Positions 14,699-20,742 of a DNA stretch of 32,123 nt are shown piece after piece. The notes under the pieces were generated by a model, which worked only from the letters and a program-made list of their open reading frames with translations, made no database searches and was not told where the DNA came from. Source of the DNA: Pseudomonas sp. LS-2 (GTDB lineage: Bacteria; Pseudomonadota; Gammaproteobacteria; Pseudomonadales; Pseudomonadaceae). Position 1 is the stretch's first letter. Every line of letters starts with the position of its first letter. The stretch spans positions 72,068 to 104,190 of the forward strand of contig NZ_QXTJ01000046.1 of the NCBI RefSeq assembly GCF_003605735.1, given 5' to 3'. Made by a program: the position numbers and the translations under genes.

Positions 14699-14980
14699 AT
14701 GGAGAAAAAAACTTCTCCCCATAAGCCGTGGTATGCGCCTTTGGCACATTTTGCGGCACATTCAATTATCGGGAGTGGCATTTTTGTCATCGTAGCAACC
14801 CCGGCTGTTGGCCTAGGTTACCTGGTGCATCAACTGAAAGATCTGCATGTTGACTCGTTTACGGTTGACGTTTTGTCTGGTCTGGAAAAATGCATCTTGG
14901 TCGTTGACTGTGCTCTTTTTATTTGTCACTTGCTTTTCACGGCATTGAATGCAGTGAAGGAGATGAAAGATGGAGAGTAA
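14699..14980 (+). CDS. Two-helix membrane protein, module copy 2
   Basis: A 93-residue protein with a polar N-terminus (MEKKTSPHKPWYAP) and two hydrophobic segments (about residues 20-43 and 60-83) around a polar loop (HQLKDLHVDSF). It is a diverged duplicate of the 13548 protein. The last 11 nt overlap the 14970 small gene, indicating coupled production of the two. The start is fixed by leader L15. Likely an inner-membrane protein; function unknown. Confidence 0.75.
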   Translation: MEKKTSPHKPWYAPLAHFAAHSIIGSGIFVIVATPAVGLGYLVHQLKDLHVDSFTVDVLSGLEKCILVVDCALFICHLLFTALNAVKEMKDGE

Positions 14981-15146
14981 TGCTAGCTGGATAGCAGGAA
15001 CAATTGATGAGTTTACCAAAGCTGCTCATGAGGCCCCTGCGATATACTTTGCTCCGGTTCGCGGTGCCGTCCAAGGTGTTGTCAGCCAGTGGCAAAAACT
15101 TCGTTCTCGTAATGGCTCGCGAGCGGTTGCTCACAAAAGGGCTTGA
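14970..15146 (+). CDS. 58-residue small protein with APAIYFAP motif
   Basis: The ATG at 14970 lies inside the end of the membrane-protein gene, 8 nt after AAGGAG. The protein contains EAPAIYFAPVRGAVQGV, identical over eight residues (APAIYFAP) to the 15209 protein, followed by a basic C-terminus (WQKLRSRNGSR, AVAHKRA). The shared segment could be a short membrane-active or protein-binding helix. No known family recognised. Confidence 0.68.
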   Translation: MESNASWIAGTIDEFTKAAHEAPAIYFAPVRGAVQGVVSQWQKLRSRNGSRAVAHKRA

Positions 15147-15208
15147 GTACGTTGTCCGAAATTGAAAGTGAGCGTATGCTGGTTCCATGGTGATGCGAGG
15201 AGCTAATC

Positions 15209-15352
15209 ATGGTCCGGAAACGCTTTCAAAACTTTGTTCGTGGTTTTGCAAATGAATTTGCTGTAGCAGCGAAGGCCGCACCAGCAATCTATTTTGCACC
15301 GCTTGCTGGTGCGGTTAAGGCTGTCCAGCAACAAGCTCAAAAAAACCGATGA
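15209..15352 (+). CDS. 47-residue small protein with APAIYFAP motif
   Basis: The ATG at 15209 follows GCGAGGAG closely. The sequence has a basic amphipathic start (MVRKRFQNFVRGFANEF), then AAPAIYFAPLAGAVKAV and a polar QQQAQKNR end. It is a paralogue of the 14970 protein and more distantly of the 13861 protein. A strong terminator (15364-15389) directly follows, so it ends the module's transcript. Function unknown. Confidence 0.7.
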   Translation: MVRKRFQNFVRGFANEFAVAAKAAPAIYFAPLAGAVKAVQQQAQKNR

Positions 15353-15363
15353 TCGACTCAGGT

Positions 15364-15389
15364 GCCCCTCGTTGAGGGGCATCATTTTT
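15364..15389 (+). terminator. Rho-independent terminator
   Basis: GCCCCTC-gtt-GAGGGGC stem (15364-15380) followed by ATCATTTTT. It closes the small-membrane-protein module. Confidence 0.85.
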
Positions 15390-15474
15390 CGTGTTTTGTC
15401 TACAAAGGATGCTTAGCGTCTTCTGTCGACGGTAAGTTCTACTTGGAAGCGCTGCAGCTTCAGGTTGAATGTTA

Positions 15475-15566
15475 GCTGCCACGCTAGGCAGCATTCAGGC
15501 TCATGCCAACGCCCACCGGGGGTTCAACCCCCCCCATGGGATCTGAACCTTCAAACTGGAGGTTCC
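15475..15566 (+). promoter_or_regulatory. Leader L16: GCTGCC hairpin and ladder
   Basis: GCTGCC-acgcta-GGCAGC (15475-15492), a longer linker, CCC-ACC-GGGGG-ttcaa-CCCCC(CCC)-AT-GGG, then ATGG and GAACC pairing with GGTTC and CAT(G) around the start codon at 15567; GGAGG is partly in the stem. Confidence 0.77.
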
Positions 15567-15884
15567 ATGTCGATTTATGAAGATCTCATCGCAGCAGGGT
15601 TATCCTCAGTTGCGACAGCATTACCAACTCGTTTAGCTCGTATGAACGCTTCTGGGATCATCTGTGAAGCTTATCAAGTTCTCTCAGATTTCGAACGGGC
15701 TACGCTGGCCAGCTCTCAATGTCGTATGCGACTCCGCAAGGTTTCCTCGATCGACGAACTTGAAGAGCACTGTCGTTTAGTAAATCTTTTGGTTTTGTAT
15801 ACTTCCGAAACCAGGAATTGGCTACTAACCCTTCCGCTCCAACGATTACAGTTGATGCTTGAGGCCGTCGAGGCTACCTGGTAA
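15567..15884 (+). CDS. Unknown 105-residue helical protein
   Basis: Starts at the ATG at the end of leader L16. All-helical in appearance, with a C-terminal pattern (SSIDELEEHCRLVNLL ... LPLQRLQLMLEAVEATW) loosely similar to the next gene (TASDLREHIELVHEI ... YELRHYNLQLLRAMKAEM), so the two may be ancient duplicates. No membrane segment, no catalytic motif, no family recognised. Confidence 0.7.
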   Translation: MSIYEDLIAAGLSSVATALPTRLARMNASGIICEAYQVLSDFERATLASSQCRMRLRKVSSIDELEEHCRLVNLLVLYTSETRNWLLTLPLQRLQLMLEAVEATW

Positions 15885-15910
15885 CTCCTTTGCTATAGAG
15901 CGTTTATTCT

Positions 15911-15988
15911 GCTGCAGATGCAGCTAACCCTCGTCGGGCTCCTCCCGGCAGGGTGGGGCCCGGCGCTTAACTGCTGGAGGCTCCAAAC
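15911..15988 (+). promoter_or_regulatory. Leader L17: GCTGC hairpin and CGGG ladder
   Basis: GCTGC-agat-GCAGC (15911-15924), CCC-TCGT-CGGG-loop-CCCG-GCA-GGG, then GGGGCC pairing with GGCTCC downstream of CTGGAGG, with ATG at 15989. Just upstream, CCTTTGCTATAG (from 15889) repeats the string in the 1642 palindrome and carries a possible extended -10 (TGCTATAGA). Confidence 0.77.
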
Positions 15989-16366
15989 ATGTTTAATGAA
16001 CCAATCCACCGTTTAACCAATGACGCTCAATTGCGCTATTCTCACTATCGAGGTCTGATAGAGCAACGTAAGCGTCTTTTGTTTCCTGAAGGTGTCGAAG
16101 AGGGGTTTCCAGACTCCTTGCTATTGGATCGTAGGGATCGACCTCACTACCTTGCGACGGTTGCTTCGATCTCACAAATTGAAATTGATGCTGGCCTCGG
16201 AGAGCGGGGGATTGCAACAGCTTCCGATCTGCGAGAGCACATCGAGTTGGTCCACGAAATCTCCTCGGCTTGCAGTACTATGCCGGCGTATGAACTCAGG
16301 CATTACAATCTTCAGCTGCTTCGAGCGATGAAGGCCGAAATGGTTGATGTTCGTAGAACAGCCTAA
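15989..16366 (+). CDS. Unknown 125-residue helical protein
   Basis: Starts at the ATG that ends leader L17. Helical, charged, soluble. The N-terminal part (RLTNDAQLRYSHYRGLIEQRKRLLFPEG, a contiguous helix plus loop) is basic and could contact nucleic acid, but this is only an impression. Its C-terminal part is loosely similar to the 15567 protein. A terminator follows nine nt after the stop, so the two genes probably end a transcription unit. Confidence 0.7.
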   Translation: MFNEPIHRLTNDAQLRYSHYRGLIEQRKRLLFPEGVEEGFPDSLLLDRRDRPHYLATVASISQIEIDAGLGERGIATASDLREHIELVHEISSACSTMPAYELRHYNLQLLRAMKAEMVDVRRTA

Positions 16367-16374
16367 AAGAGTGG

Positions 16375-16399
16375 AGCGGGGGATAGAACCCCCGCTTTT
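16375..16399 (+). terminator. Rho-independent terminator
   Basis: AGCGGGGG (16375-16382), ATAGAA loop, CCCCCGCT (16389-16396), then a short T-run. It directly follows the 15989 gene. Confidence 0.78.
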
Positions 16400-16597
16400 C
16401 TGGCGTAGCGCCCAATGCTATATTTCCAAAAGCTGATTCAGCACCCCACCGCCCTAAACCTCAAAAAATCATTTCCCGAAGGTTTTTTTGGAAAGCATCG
16501 TTTTCCAAAGCAAGATTCTTTCCGTCGCTTGTGCGGCTGAAGATGCCGTGAGCTGTGCGGCCTTTTACAGCACCATACGTCCATTAGGGCGTTCTAA
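16400..16597. other. Non-coding stretch with hairpins
   Basis: No gene seen. It contains AAACCT ... AGGTTT followed by T's (about 16456-16490), TTTGGAAA-gcatcg-TTTTCCAAA (about 16487-16510), and GCTGT ... ACAGC (about 16551-16571), the last probably the upstream hairpin of leader L18 at greater than usual distance. Confidence 0.5.
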
Positions 16598-16654
16598 CCC
16601 CGCCGGGTCCTTCCCCTTGTTGGGTGGATCGTGCATTTGAATCTGAGGTTTCTC
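16598..16654 (+). promoter_or_regulatory. Leader L18: ladder in front of a 16-residue peptide
   Basis: CCCC-GC-CGGG-t-loop-CCTTG-TT-GGG, then TGAGG as RBS 7 nt before ATG 16655. The RBS hairpin is weak here (GCAT against ATG). The presence of a leader argues that the tiny frame behind it is a real gene. Confidence 0.6.
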
Positions 16655-16705
16655 ATGTTTGATCTGATCATTATCATCGTCGACTTCGTTTTTAACATCA
16701 TGTGA
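16655..16705 (+). CDS. 16-residue hydrophobic peptide
   Basis: The frame reads MFDLIIIIVDFVFNIM and stops at TGA 16703-16705. It is almost entirely hydrophobic, with Asp at positions 3 and 10 and Asn14. Size and character recall small hydrophobic type I toxins such as the Ibs family, but no sequence match is claimed. Alternatively it is a leader peptide or the remnant of a longer gene. Evidence that it is translated: leader L18, TGAGG at suitable spacing, and no longer frame beginning there. Confidence 0.5.
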   Translation: MFDLIIIIVDFVFNIM

Positions 16706-16824
16706 GAACGATCTGGGCAAACGCTTTCTGCGTGAGCGTTGGTCCAAGTGCAGAGTCCATTTCCGGTACCTTTATTGTCGAAAGTGAATTCTGCATGGCG
16801 CCTTGTGGTGCATCCTATGTGTGA

Positions 16825-16909
16825 GCTGGTTAAGTCCAGCATTTGTCTATCCTGGTGGGGCCTCTCCTGCCAGGTGAGGTACCCTCTGCTTAATTGGAGG
16901 TATCAATGA
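16825..16909 (+). promoter_or_regulatory. Leader L19: GCTGG hairpin and CCTGG/CCAGG ladder
   Basis: GCTGG-ttaagt-CCAGC (16825-16840), then CCTGG-t-GGGG-loop-CCTG-CCAGG: the outer pair has changed to CCTGG/CCAGG. GGTACC can pair with GGTATC (one wobble) around GGAGG (16896-16900). Two overlapping ATGs follow at 16906 and 16910. Confidence 0.75.
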
Positions 16910-17095
16910 ATGTCGTTTCGTTTGCTTTGGCGGGGGTGTCGCGTGAGCACACAACATAAGAAGCCACTGAAGCATGTCGTTCCAGTTCCCAATCGTGTTG
17001 GACATCATTTTGATGCTTTGAGTGATGCTCGATTCGTAGAAATCATGGGTGGCCTCTGTGGCATTCCTAGTAAGGTGAAAGGAGGTCGAAAGTGA
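16910..17095 (+). CDS. Unknown 61-residue basic protein
   Basis: Read from ATG 16910, 9 nt after GGAGG. An overlapping ATG at 16906 reads only 17 codons in another frame. The protein is basic and soluble (HKKPLKHVVPVPNRVGHHFDAL read in two parts, ending PSKVKGGRK). Its TGA overlaps the GTG start of the next gene (GTGA at 17092-17095), indicating coupling, which supports this frame. No family recognised. Confidence 0.6.
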   Translation: MSFRLLWRGCRVSTQHKKPLKHVVPVPNRVGHHFDALSDARFVEIMGGLCGIPSKVKGGRK

Positions 17096-17415
17096 AAACC
17101 TTCCCACTCCTTATTCAGCTATTACGAGAAACGATGAACCTTACAACTGGGGAAGCGGAGGCCCTCACCCGAGGGGTTGAAGCTGAAGCTGTTGTTCGTT
17201 GCGGGGGAAGACATAGGGTGATCAGAAGGGCATTAGCTCTGCGCCAGTTGCCTGCTACCTCCCGACTGCTGACGCGTTACCCCGATGCGTGTGATAAGAC
17301 TGCATATGCTATTGACCGCGGCTTCGTAGGTCGCCGGCGTGTTTTGGTCCATGACGGAATCGTTGTTTCTCACGGCCATGTGCTGTGGAGCAATTTCCTG
17401 TCTCGTCTCTGTTAG
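17092..17415 (+). CDS. Unknown 107-residue basic protein, coupled
   Basis: GTG start at 17092 overlapping the upstream stop, with AAAGGAGG about 8 nt upstream. Arginine-rich central part (GGRHRVIRRALALRQLPATS) and a C-terminal beta-like segment (GRRRVLVHDGIVVSHGHVLW). Could bind nucleic acid, but no family is recognised. It has no leader of its own; expression depends on the 16910 gene and leader L19. Confidence 0.68.
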   Translation: MKTFPLLIQLLRETMNLTTGEAEALTRGVEAEAVVRCGGRHRVIRRALALRQLPATSRLLTRYPDACDKTAYAIDRGFVGRRRVLVHDGIVVSHGHVLWSNFLSRLC

Positions 17416-17425
17416 TTAAACCTTA

Positions 17426-17485
17426 CCCTTTCGGGGCCTCCAGCCCCTTTGGGGGGTGGGCGCTCCCATACCTGGAGCAACCATA
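17426..17485 (+). promoter_or_regulatory. Leader L20: ladder with GCTCC/GGAGC hairpin
   Basis: CCC-TTTC-GGGG-loop-CCCC-TTT-GGGG, then GCTCC-catacct-GGAGC with ATG 17486 six nt further on. Starts 10 nt after the preceding stop; no GCTGG hairpin. Confidence 0.82.
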
Positions 17486-18274
17486 ATGTCTATGAACAAT
17501 TCTATCCGTATTGCATTGGCCCATTGCCTCGAAGCGAAGGGTTACCCCAGTGACAACATCAGCTTTTCGCTAGGCTATTGCCAGGGTGACGGTGCTAGCT
17601 TCGTTGGGCATCTTGATGTTGCCGCATTGGCTAAACGTCTCACTCCACAGTACGCAAGAAGCATTTGGGATTCACTCAAGCTTGATTCACGGCTAGAGAT
17701 AACCAGAAGTTCAGCTTGTCGCTACGTGCACGAGCGTTCGACTACGCTCAACTACGATTCAGCAGGTGTTGAACTGACTGATGCTGACGTGTTCGGCGGA
17801 GCAGCCCAACGTGTCGCCTTTCACTCCCTTTTAAAAAAGTTGGAAGTAGACATTGTTGATACCGGCATTGAGTTAGCTCGCTTGGGTTATGAGATCCTGG
17901 AGGCATACCCCTCAGAAAGATCCTTGCTCAGGAGCTTTACTACCCGTCTTTTCCGCGTTGAGGTATGGAAGTACTCAGACGAGGATTATGACGTGCTTGA
18001 AGATGCTGAGACGTTTGATGATCTTGACAAGAGCATTCAAGACATTCGTGAAGGGAAGATCGAGGCGCTTGGGATTGCGGTCAAGGTCGTTATGGTCGAC
18101 GAAAACGGTGAAGACATCTCGACCTTGGCTAATTGCCAATTCGGCGGGTTTACTCGGAGCACGTCCATTGTTGGATTGTGTTCGTACAGCAAATCACTCG
18201 TGACAGAAGCTATCGCTGAAGCACGGGAGACATATTTCAAACTCATGCAACCACGTCTACGGCGAGTCGCATAA
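17486..18274 (+). CDS. Unknown 262-residue protein with YCQGDG segment
   Basis: Starts at ATG 17486 from leader L20; a second in-frame ATG two codons later is possible. The N-terminal region has ISFSLGYCQGDGASFVG (about 25-41), a segment I associate with uncharacterised phage and plasmid proteins. The middle is helical, with an acidic stretch YSDEDYDVLEDAETFDDLDK (about 168-187), and the C-terminal part is alpha/beta. No catalytic motif established. Function unknown. Confidence 0.75.
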   Translation: MSMNNSIRIALAHCLEAKGYPSDNISFSLGYCQGDGASFVGHLDVAALAKRLTPQYARSIWDSLKLDSRLEITRSSACRYVHERSTTLNYDSAGVELTDADVFGGAAQRVAFHSLLKKLEVDIVDTGIELARLGYEILEAYPSERSLLRSFTTRLFRVEVWKYSDEDYDVLEDAETFDDLDKSIQDIREGKIEALGIAVKVVMVDENGEDISTLANCQFGGFTRSTSIVGLCSYSKSLVTEAIAEARETYFKLMQPRLRRVA

Positions 18275-18285
18275 CGCATTTCTAA

Positions 18286-18409
18286 CCCTTGGGGGACTTA
18301 TCCCCCAAGGGGTGAGTACCTCCTTTACCCCCCCGGCTTCGGGGCTTCCCAAAGCTCCCGTGTCGGTGGCTTTCGGAAGTCCTGAGTTGGGTCTTTCTGG
18401 AGGTACATG
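18286..18409 (+). promoter_or_regulatory. Leader L21: long copy with an insertion in the RBS hairpin loop
   Basis: CCC-TT-GGGGG-loop-CCCCC-AA-GGGG pairs completely. The RBS hairpin is perfect over 8 bp (GTACCTCC with GGAGGTAC) but the arms are separated by about 80 nt instead of about 10. The insert holds its own GC-rich inverted segments (around 18332-18385). Two ATGs, 18407 and 18410, follow. Confidence 0.8.
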
Positions 18410-19546
18410 ATGAGAAATTTAAAGGCTGATGTGGTTCGAAAAGCTGCGTTGTTGAATGGATGGGATCAGGTTCTCCGCAATCTGTGCCCCGAAATCTCAA
18501 CCAAAGCTTTTGATAAACCTGGCAAACATGTCGCGTGCCCAGTTCATGGAAAATCGACGCGCAGCGGCGATGGATTCCGTTTCTTGAACAAGAAGGTACC
18601 CTTCCGGGATTCAGGCGGGGCAGTTTGCAATACTTGTGGGATTTTCGCGGATGGCTTTGCACTGTTGATGTGGCTCAAAGGTATCAACTTCGCGGATGCG
18701 GTTGCTATGGTCGGTGCCGAGTGCAACATCAGGACGACCGACGATGAAAATGCCCAAGAGCGAATCAATAAAGAAAGCCAAGCTAAGCTGGCTGAAAGAA
18801 AAAGAGCCTTCGAGGAAAAAGAGCGAGCCGAAAACGTCTATTTGCGTGGTCGACTCAATCAGATTTGGTCTGAAACGTTTGCTCTGACTCATCCAATAGC
18901 TGAGCCAGGTAGGTTGTACCTTGCGAGTCGAAAGATCCTTTGCTGGGACAAGCAAGGTGCTGAGCGTGCGGTGCGGTTTCATCCTAGTTTGGCGAGCTAC
19001 AACGAAGATGGTCAGTTCGAAGGTGATTACCCAGCCATTGTTGCCAAGGTAAGTAAGCAGGGCCGCCCGATCACGCTTCATAGGTATTTTCTTACCGAAA
19101 AAGGTATGAAGGCTCCGGTCGAGAGCTGCAAGAAAATGTGCGCCTATCCATCAGATGTGGTTGTAACAGGTGGAGGGATCTTCGTTCAGCAACCTGTAGG
19201 GTGGGTTGAGGACGTTTGTGAAGGTCTCGAAACGGCGTGGGCGATTGAAACCGGCATGGACTTGGTGATTACTGTGGTTCCGACGGTGAATGCGACTTTG
19301 CTTGAATCATTTGAGCCAGGGCCGCAAACCAAGCTGGTTCGGATTTGGGCTGACAAAGACAAATCCGGCCGGGGAGAGCAGGCCGCTTTGGAACTCAAAA
19401 AGCGTCTCTGGGAAAAAGGCATTCAAGCCCAAATCCTGCTGCCTCCGTTGCCAATTGCTGAGGGTGAAAAATCGGTCGACTGGAATGATGTCTTGATTCA
19501 GCTCGGTCGGATGGGCTTTCCGAAAGGCAAGAGGGCTGTGGCGTGA
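18410..19546 (+). CDS. Zinc-finger/Toprim primase-like protein
   Basis: 378 residues from ATG 18410, chosen over 18407 because its spacing to GGAGG fits the other leaders. A primase-type zinc ribbon lies at the N-terminus: CPVH (43-46) and CNTC (73-76). A charged coiled region follows (about 113-145). The C-terminal Toprim domain has VCEGLETAWAIETG (269-282, Glu271) and WADKDKSGRG (313-322, Asp315/Asp317), then SVDWNDVL. This fits plasmid or phage DNA primases (P4-alpha/TraC-like halves) without a helicase domain. It could prime lagging-strand synthesis of the transferred strand or of element replication; the specific role is inferred. Confidence 0.87.
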   Translation: MRNLKADVVRKAALLNGWDQVLRNLCPEISTKAFDKPGKHVACPVHGKSTRSGDGFRFLNKKVPFRDSGGAVCNTCGIFADGFALLMWLKGINFADAVAMVGAECNIRTTDDENAQERINKESQAKLAERKRAFEEKERAENVYLRGRLNQIWSETFALTHPIAEPGRLYLASRKILCWDKQGAERAVRFHPSLASYNEDGQFEGDYPAIVAKVSKQGRPITLHRYFLTEKGMKAPVESCKKMCAYPSDVVVTGGGIFVQQPVGWVEDVCEGLETAWAIETGMDLVITVVPTVNATLLESFEPGPQTKLVRIWADKDKSGRGEQAALELKKRLWEKGIQAQILLPPLPIAEGEKSVDWNDVLIQLGRMGFPKGKRAVA

Positions 19547-19827
19547 TTTATCACGGTTCGCTTACTACACAGGTGCTGGGAACTGATCCTGGAATTTGTG
19601 AGGACTGCCCATTTTCCCCGCCCCATGGATTCGCGGGGAGCTCGGTTGATTATCGGTTACTCATGGTCAGGCGATTCAGGGTTCCAGTAACCCGAAAAGC
19701 AATGATCGAGAGAGCTCGGCGCTTCAAAGAAGGGGGTATCCGCTTTGAAGGCCGATTCGCCTTTGTGGCAGCAGAGCTGTTGTCCCGCATCAGTTCTGCA
19801 GATTGTGTGATGAGAAAGGCCAGCTAA
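19543..19827 (+). CDS. Unknown 94-residue protein, coupled to the primase gene
   Basis: GTG start at 19543 overlaps the primase stop (GTGA). Contains a DPGICEDCPF segment with two cysteines three residues apart, and a basic helix (RKAMIERARRFKEG). A zinc site is possible but incomplete. Its stop codon lies inside the ascending arm of the following terminator, so it is the last gene of the long leader-regulated series. Confidence 0.65.
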   Translation: MIYHGSLTTQVLGTDPGICEDCPFSPPHGFAGSSVDYRLLMVRRFRVPVTRKAMIERARRFKEGGIRFEGRFAFVAAELLSRISSADCVMRKAS

Positions 19828-19843
19828 CGCTGGCCTTTTTTTT
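19815..19843 (+). terminator. Strong Rho-independent terminator
   Basis: AAAGGCCAGC (19815-19824), TAAC loop, GCTGGCCTTT (19829-19838), continuing as T's to 19843. It overlaps the stop of the 19543 gene and ends the rightward series that begins at the left edge of the window. Confidence 0.92.
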
Positions 19844-19929
19844 GGCCCAAATAAATCTGGGGACGGCAGAAACAGCTTGCTATTACTGACCTTTGTGGTT
19901 TTCTACAGGTCGGCCACAGAGATCACTTC

Positions 19930-20658
19930 ATGACCTTCAAAGTAGTAAAGATCAGCACCTCGCGGACGATCAATCCTAAAATTTACCAGGTGCAATTCAA
20001 CGGAGACGACCGATTTTTTCGCGCGATCGAAATTCACGTCGAACGTGATTTCGGCCCCAATACACTTGATTTTATCGAGCTTTATGGCGTTTGGTGCTGC
20101 CTTGTACATCTTGAGTTAGCAGGGTCAAATCGTACTTCACGTAACCTTAAGCTTGTGGTCTCAAGAGGGGCAGTAAAGCGGCTACTTTTGGTATCGAGTT
20201 CGAAGGAGGAGCTTTACCAATACGCCTACGCTTTGCGGACTCAATTGTTTGGCCTCGAGGATATCTCTGTTGAAAAAGGGGAGGATTGGCTCCAAAACGA
20301 GCATGCCGGCATTTGTCTTAAATGGGACGGGTTGCCTCCGCCGCAACCAGCGATCGACAACCCCGTATTTGGACGTATCCTTATGACATTCCATTCTGCC
20401 GTGGAATACTTAGCCGAAACCAAAGGCGAGTGTAAAAGGGAAAACGTATTTGCCAGGCTGAGTCGCATCGTGAAGGAAGCCGATCGGGAGTCTTTACTTC
20501 CTGATAGAGCGAACGGGCACAAAGAGAGAAAATATGGATCGTCTCAAGCGGGTACTCGTTATCTGAATAATTCAGCTGGATGGCAAATCGTAGTACGTCC
20601 TACTGAACAGAATGACGCGCTTGTGGCCCTCACTGTTTACCAACGTCACGGGTTTTAG
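19930..20658 (+). CDS. Unknown 242-residue protein
   Basis: A separately transcribed gene after the terminator; no ladder leader and a poor RBS (AGAG), so the ATG at 19930 is tentative. The N-terminal half looks beta-rich (FKVVKISTSRTINPKIYQVQ, RFFRAIEIHVERDFG), with no membrane segment. Repressor, nuclease and methylase motifs were not found. It ends 84 nt from the convergent recombinase gene and may mark the border of the cargo block. Confidence 0.65.
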   Translation: MTFKVVKISTSRTINPKIYQVQFNGDDRFFRAIEIHVERDFGPNTLDFIELYGVWCCLVHLELAGSNRTSRNLKLVVSRGAVKRLLLVSSSKEELYQYAYALRTQLFGLEDISVEKGEDWLQNEHAGICLKWDGLPPPQPAIDNPVFGRILMTFHSAVEYLAETKGECKRENVFARLSRIVKEADRESLLPDRANGHKERKYGSSQAGTRYLNNSAGWQIVVRPTEQNDALVALTVYQRHGF

Positions 20659-20742
20659 TGCACCAATGCTTTTACGCGTGACCCGCATTAGTGCTCTGAT
20701 AGGGTGAGGACCGAGGTGCGACGAACCTTCAGTGAGGTATAG

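Noticed and set aside
1225..18409. CCC/GGGG repeats as a CRISPR array or REP/BIME elements
   Set aside because: Copies are 0.4-2 kb apart, all in one orientation, always end at a start codon, and vary in sequence while keeping pairing.
1225..18409. GGGG runs as G-quadruplexes
   Set aside because: G-runs alternate strictly with C-runs, so duplex hairpins are favoured; four G-runs close together on one strand are not seen.
19159..19170. Second Ter-like site GGTTGTAACAGG
   Set aside because: Only eight core bases match and such short matches are expected by chance.
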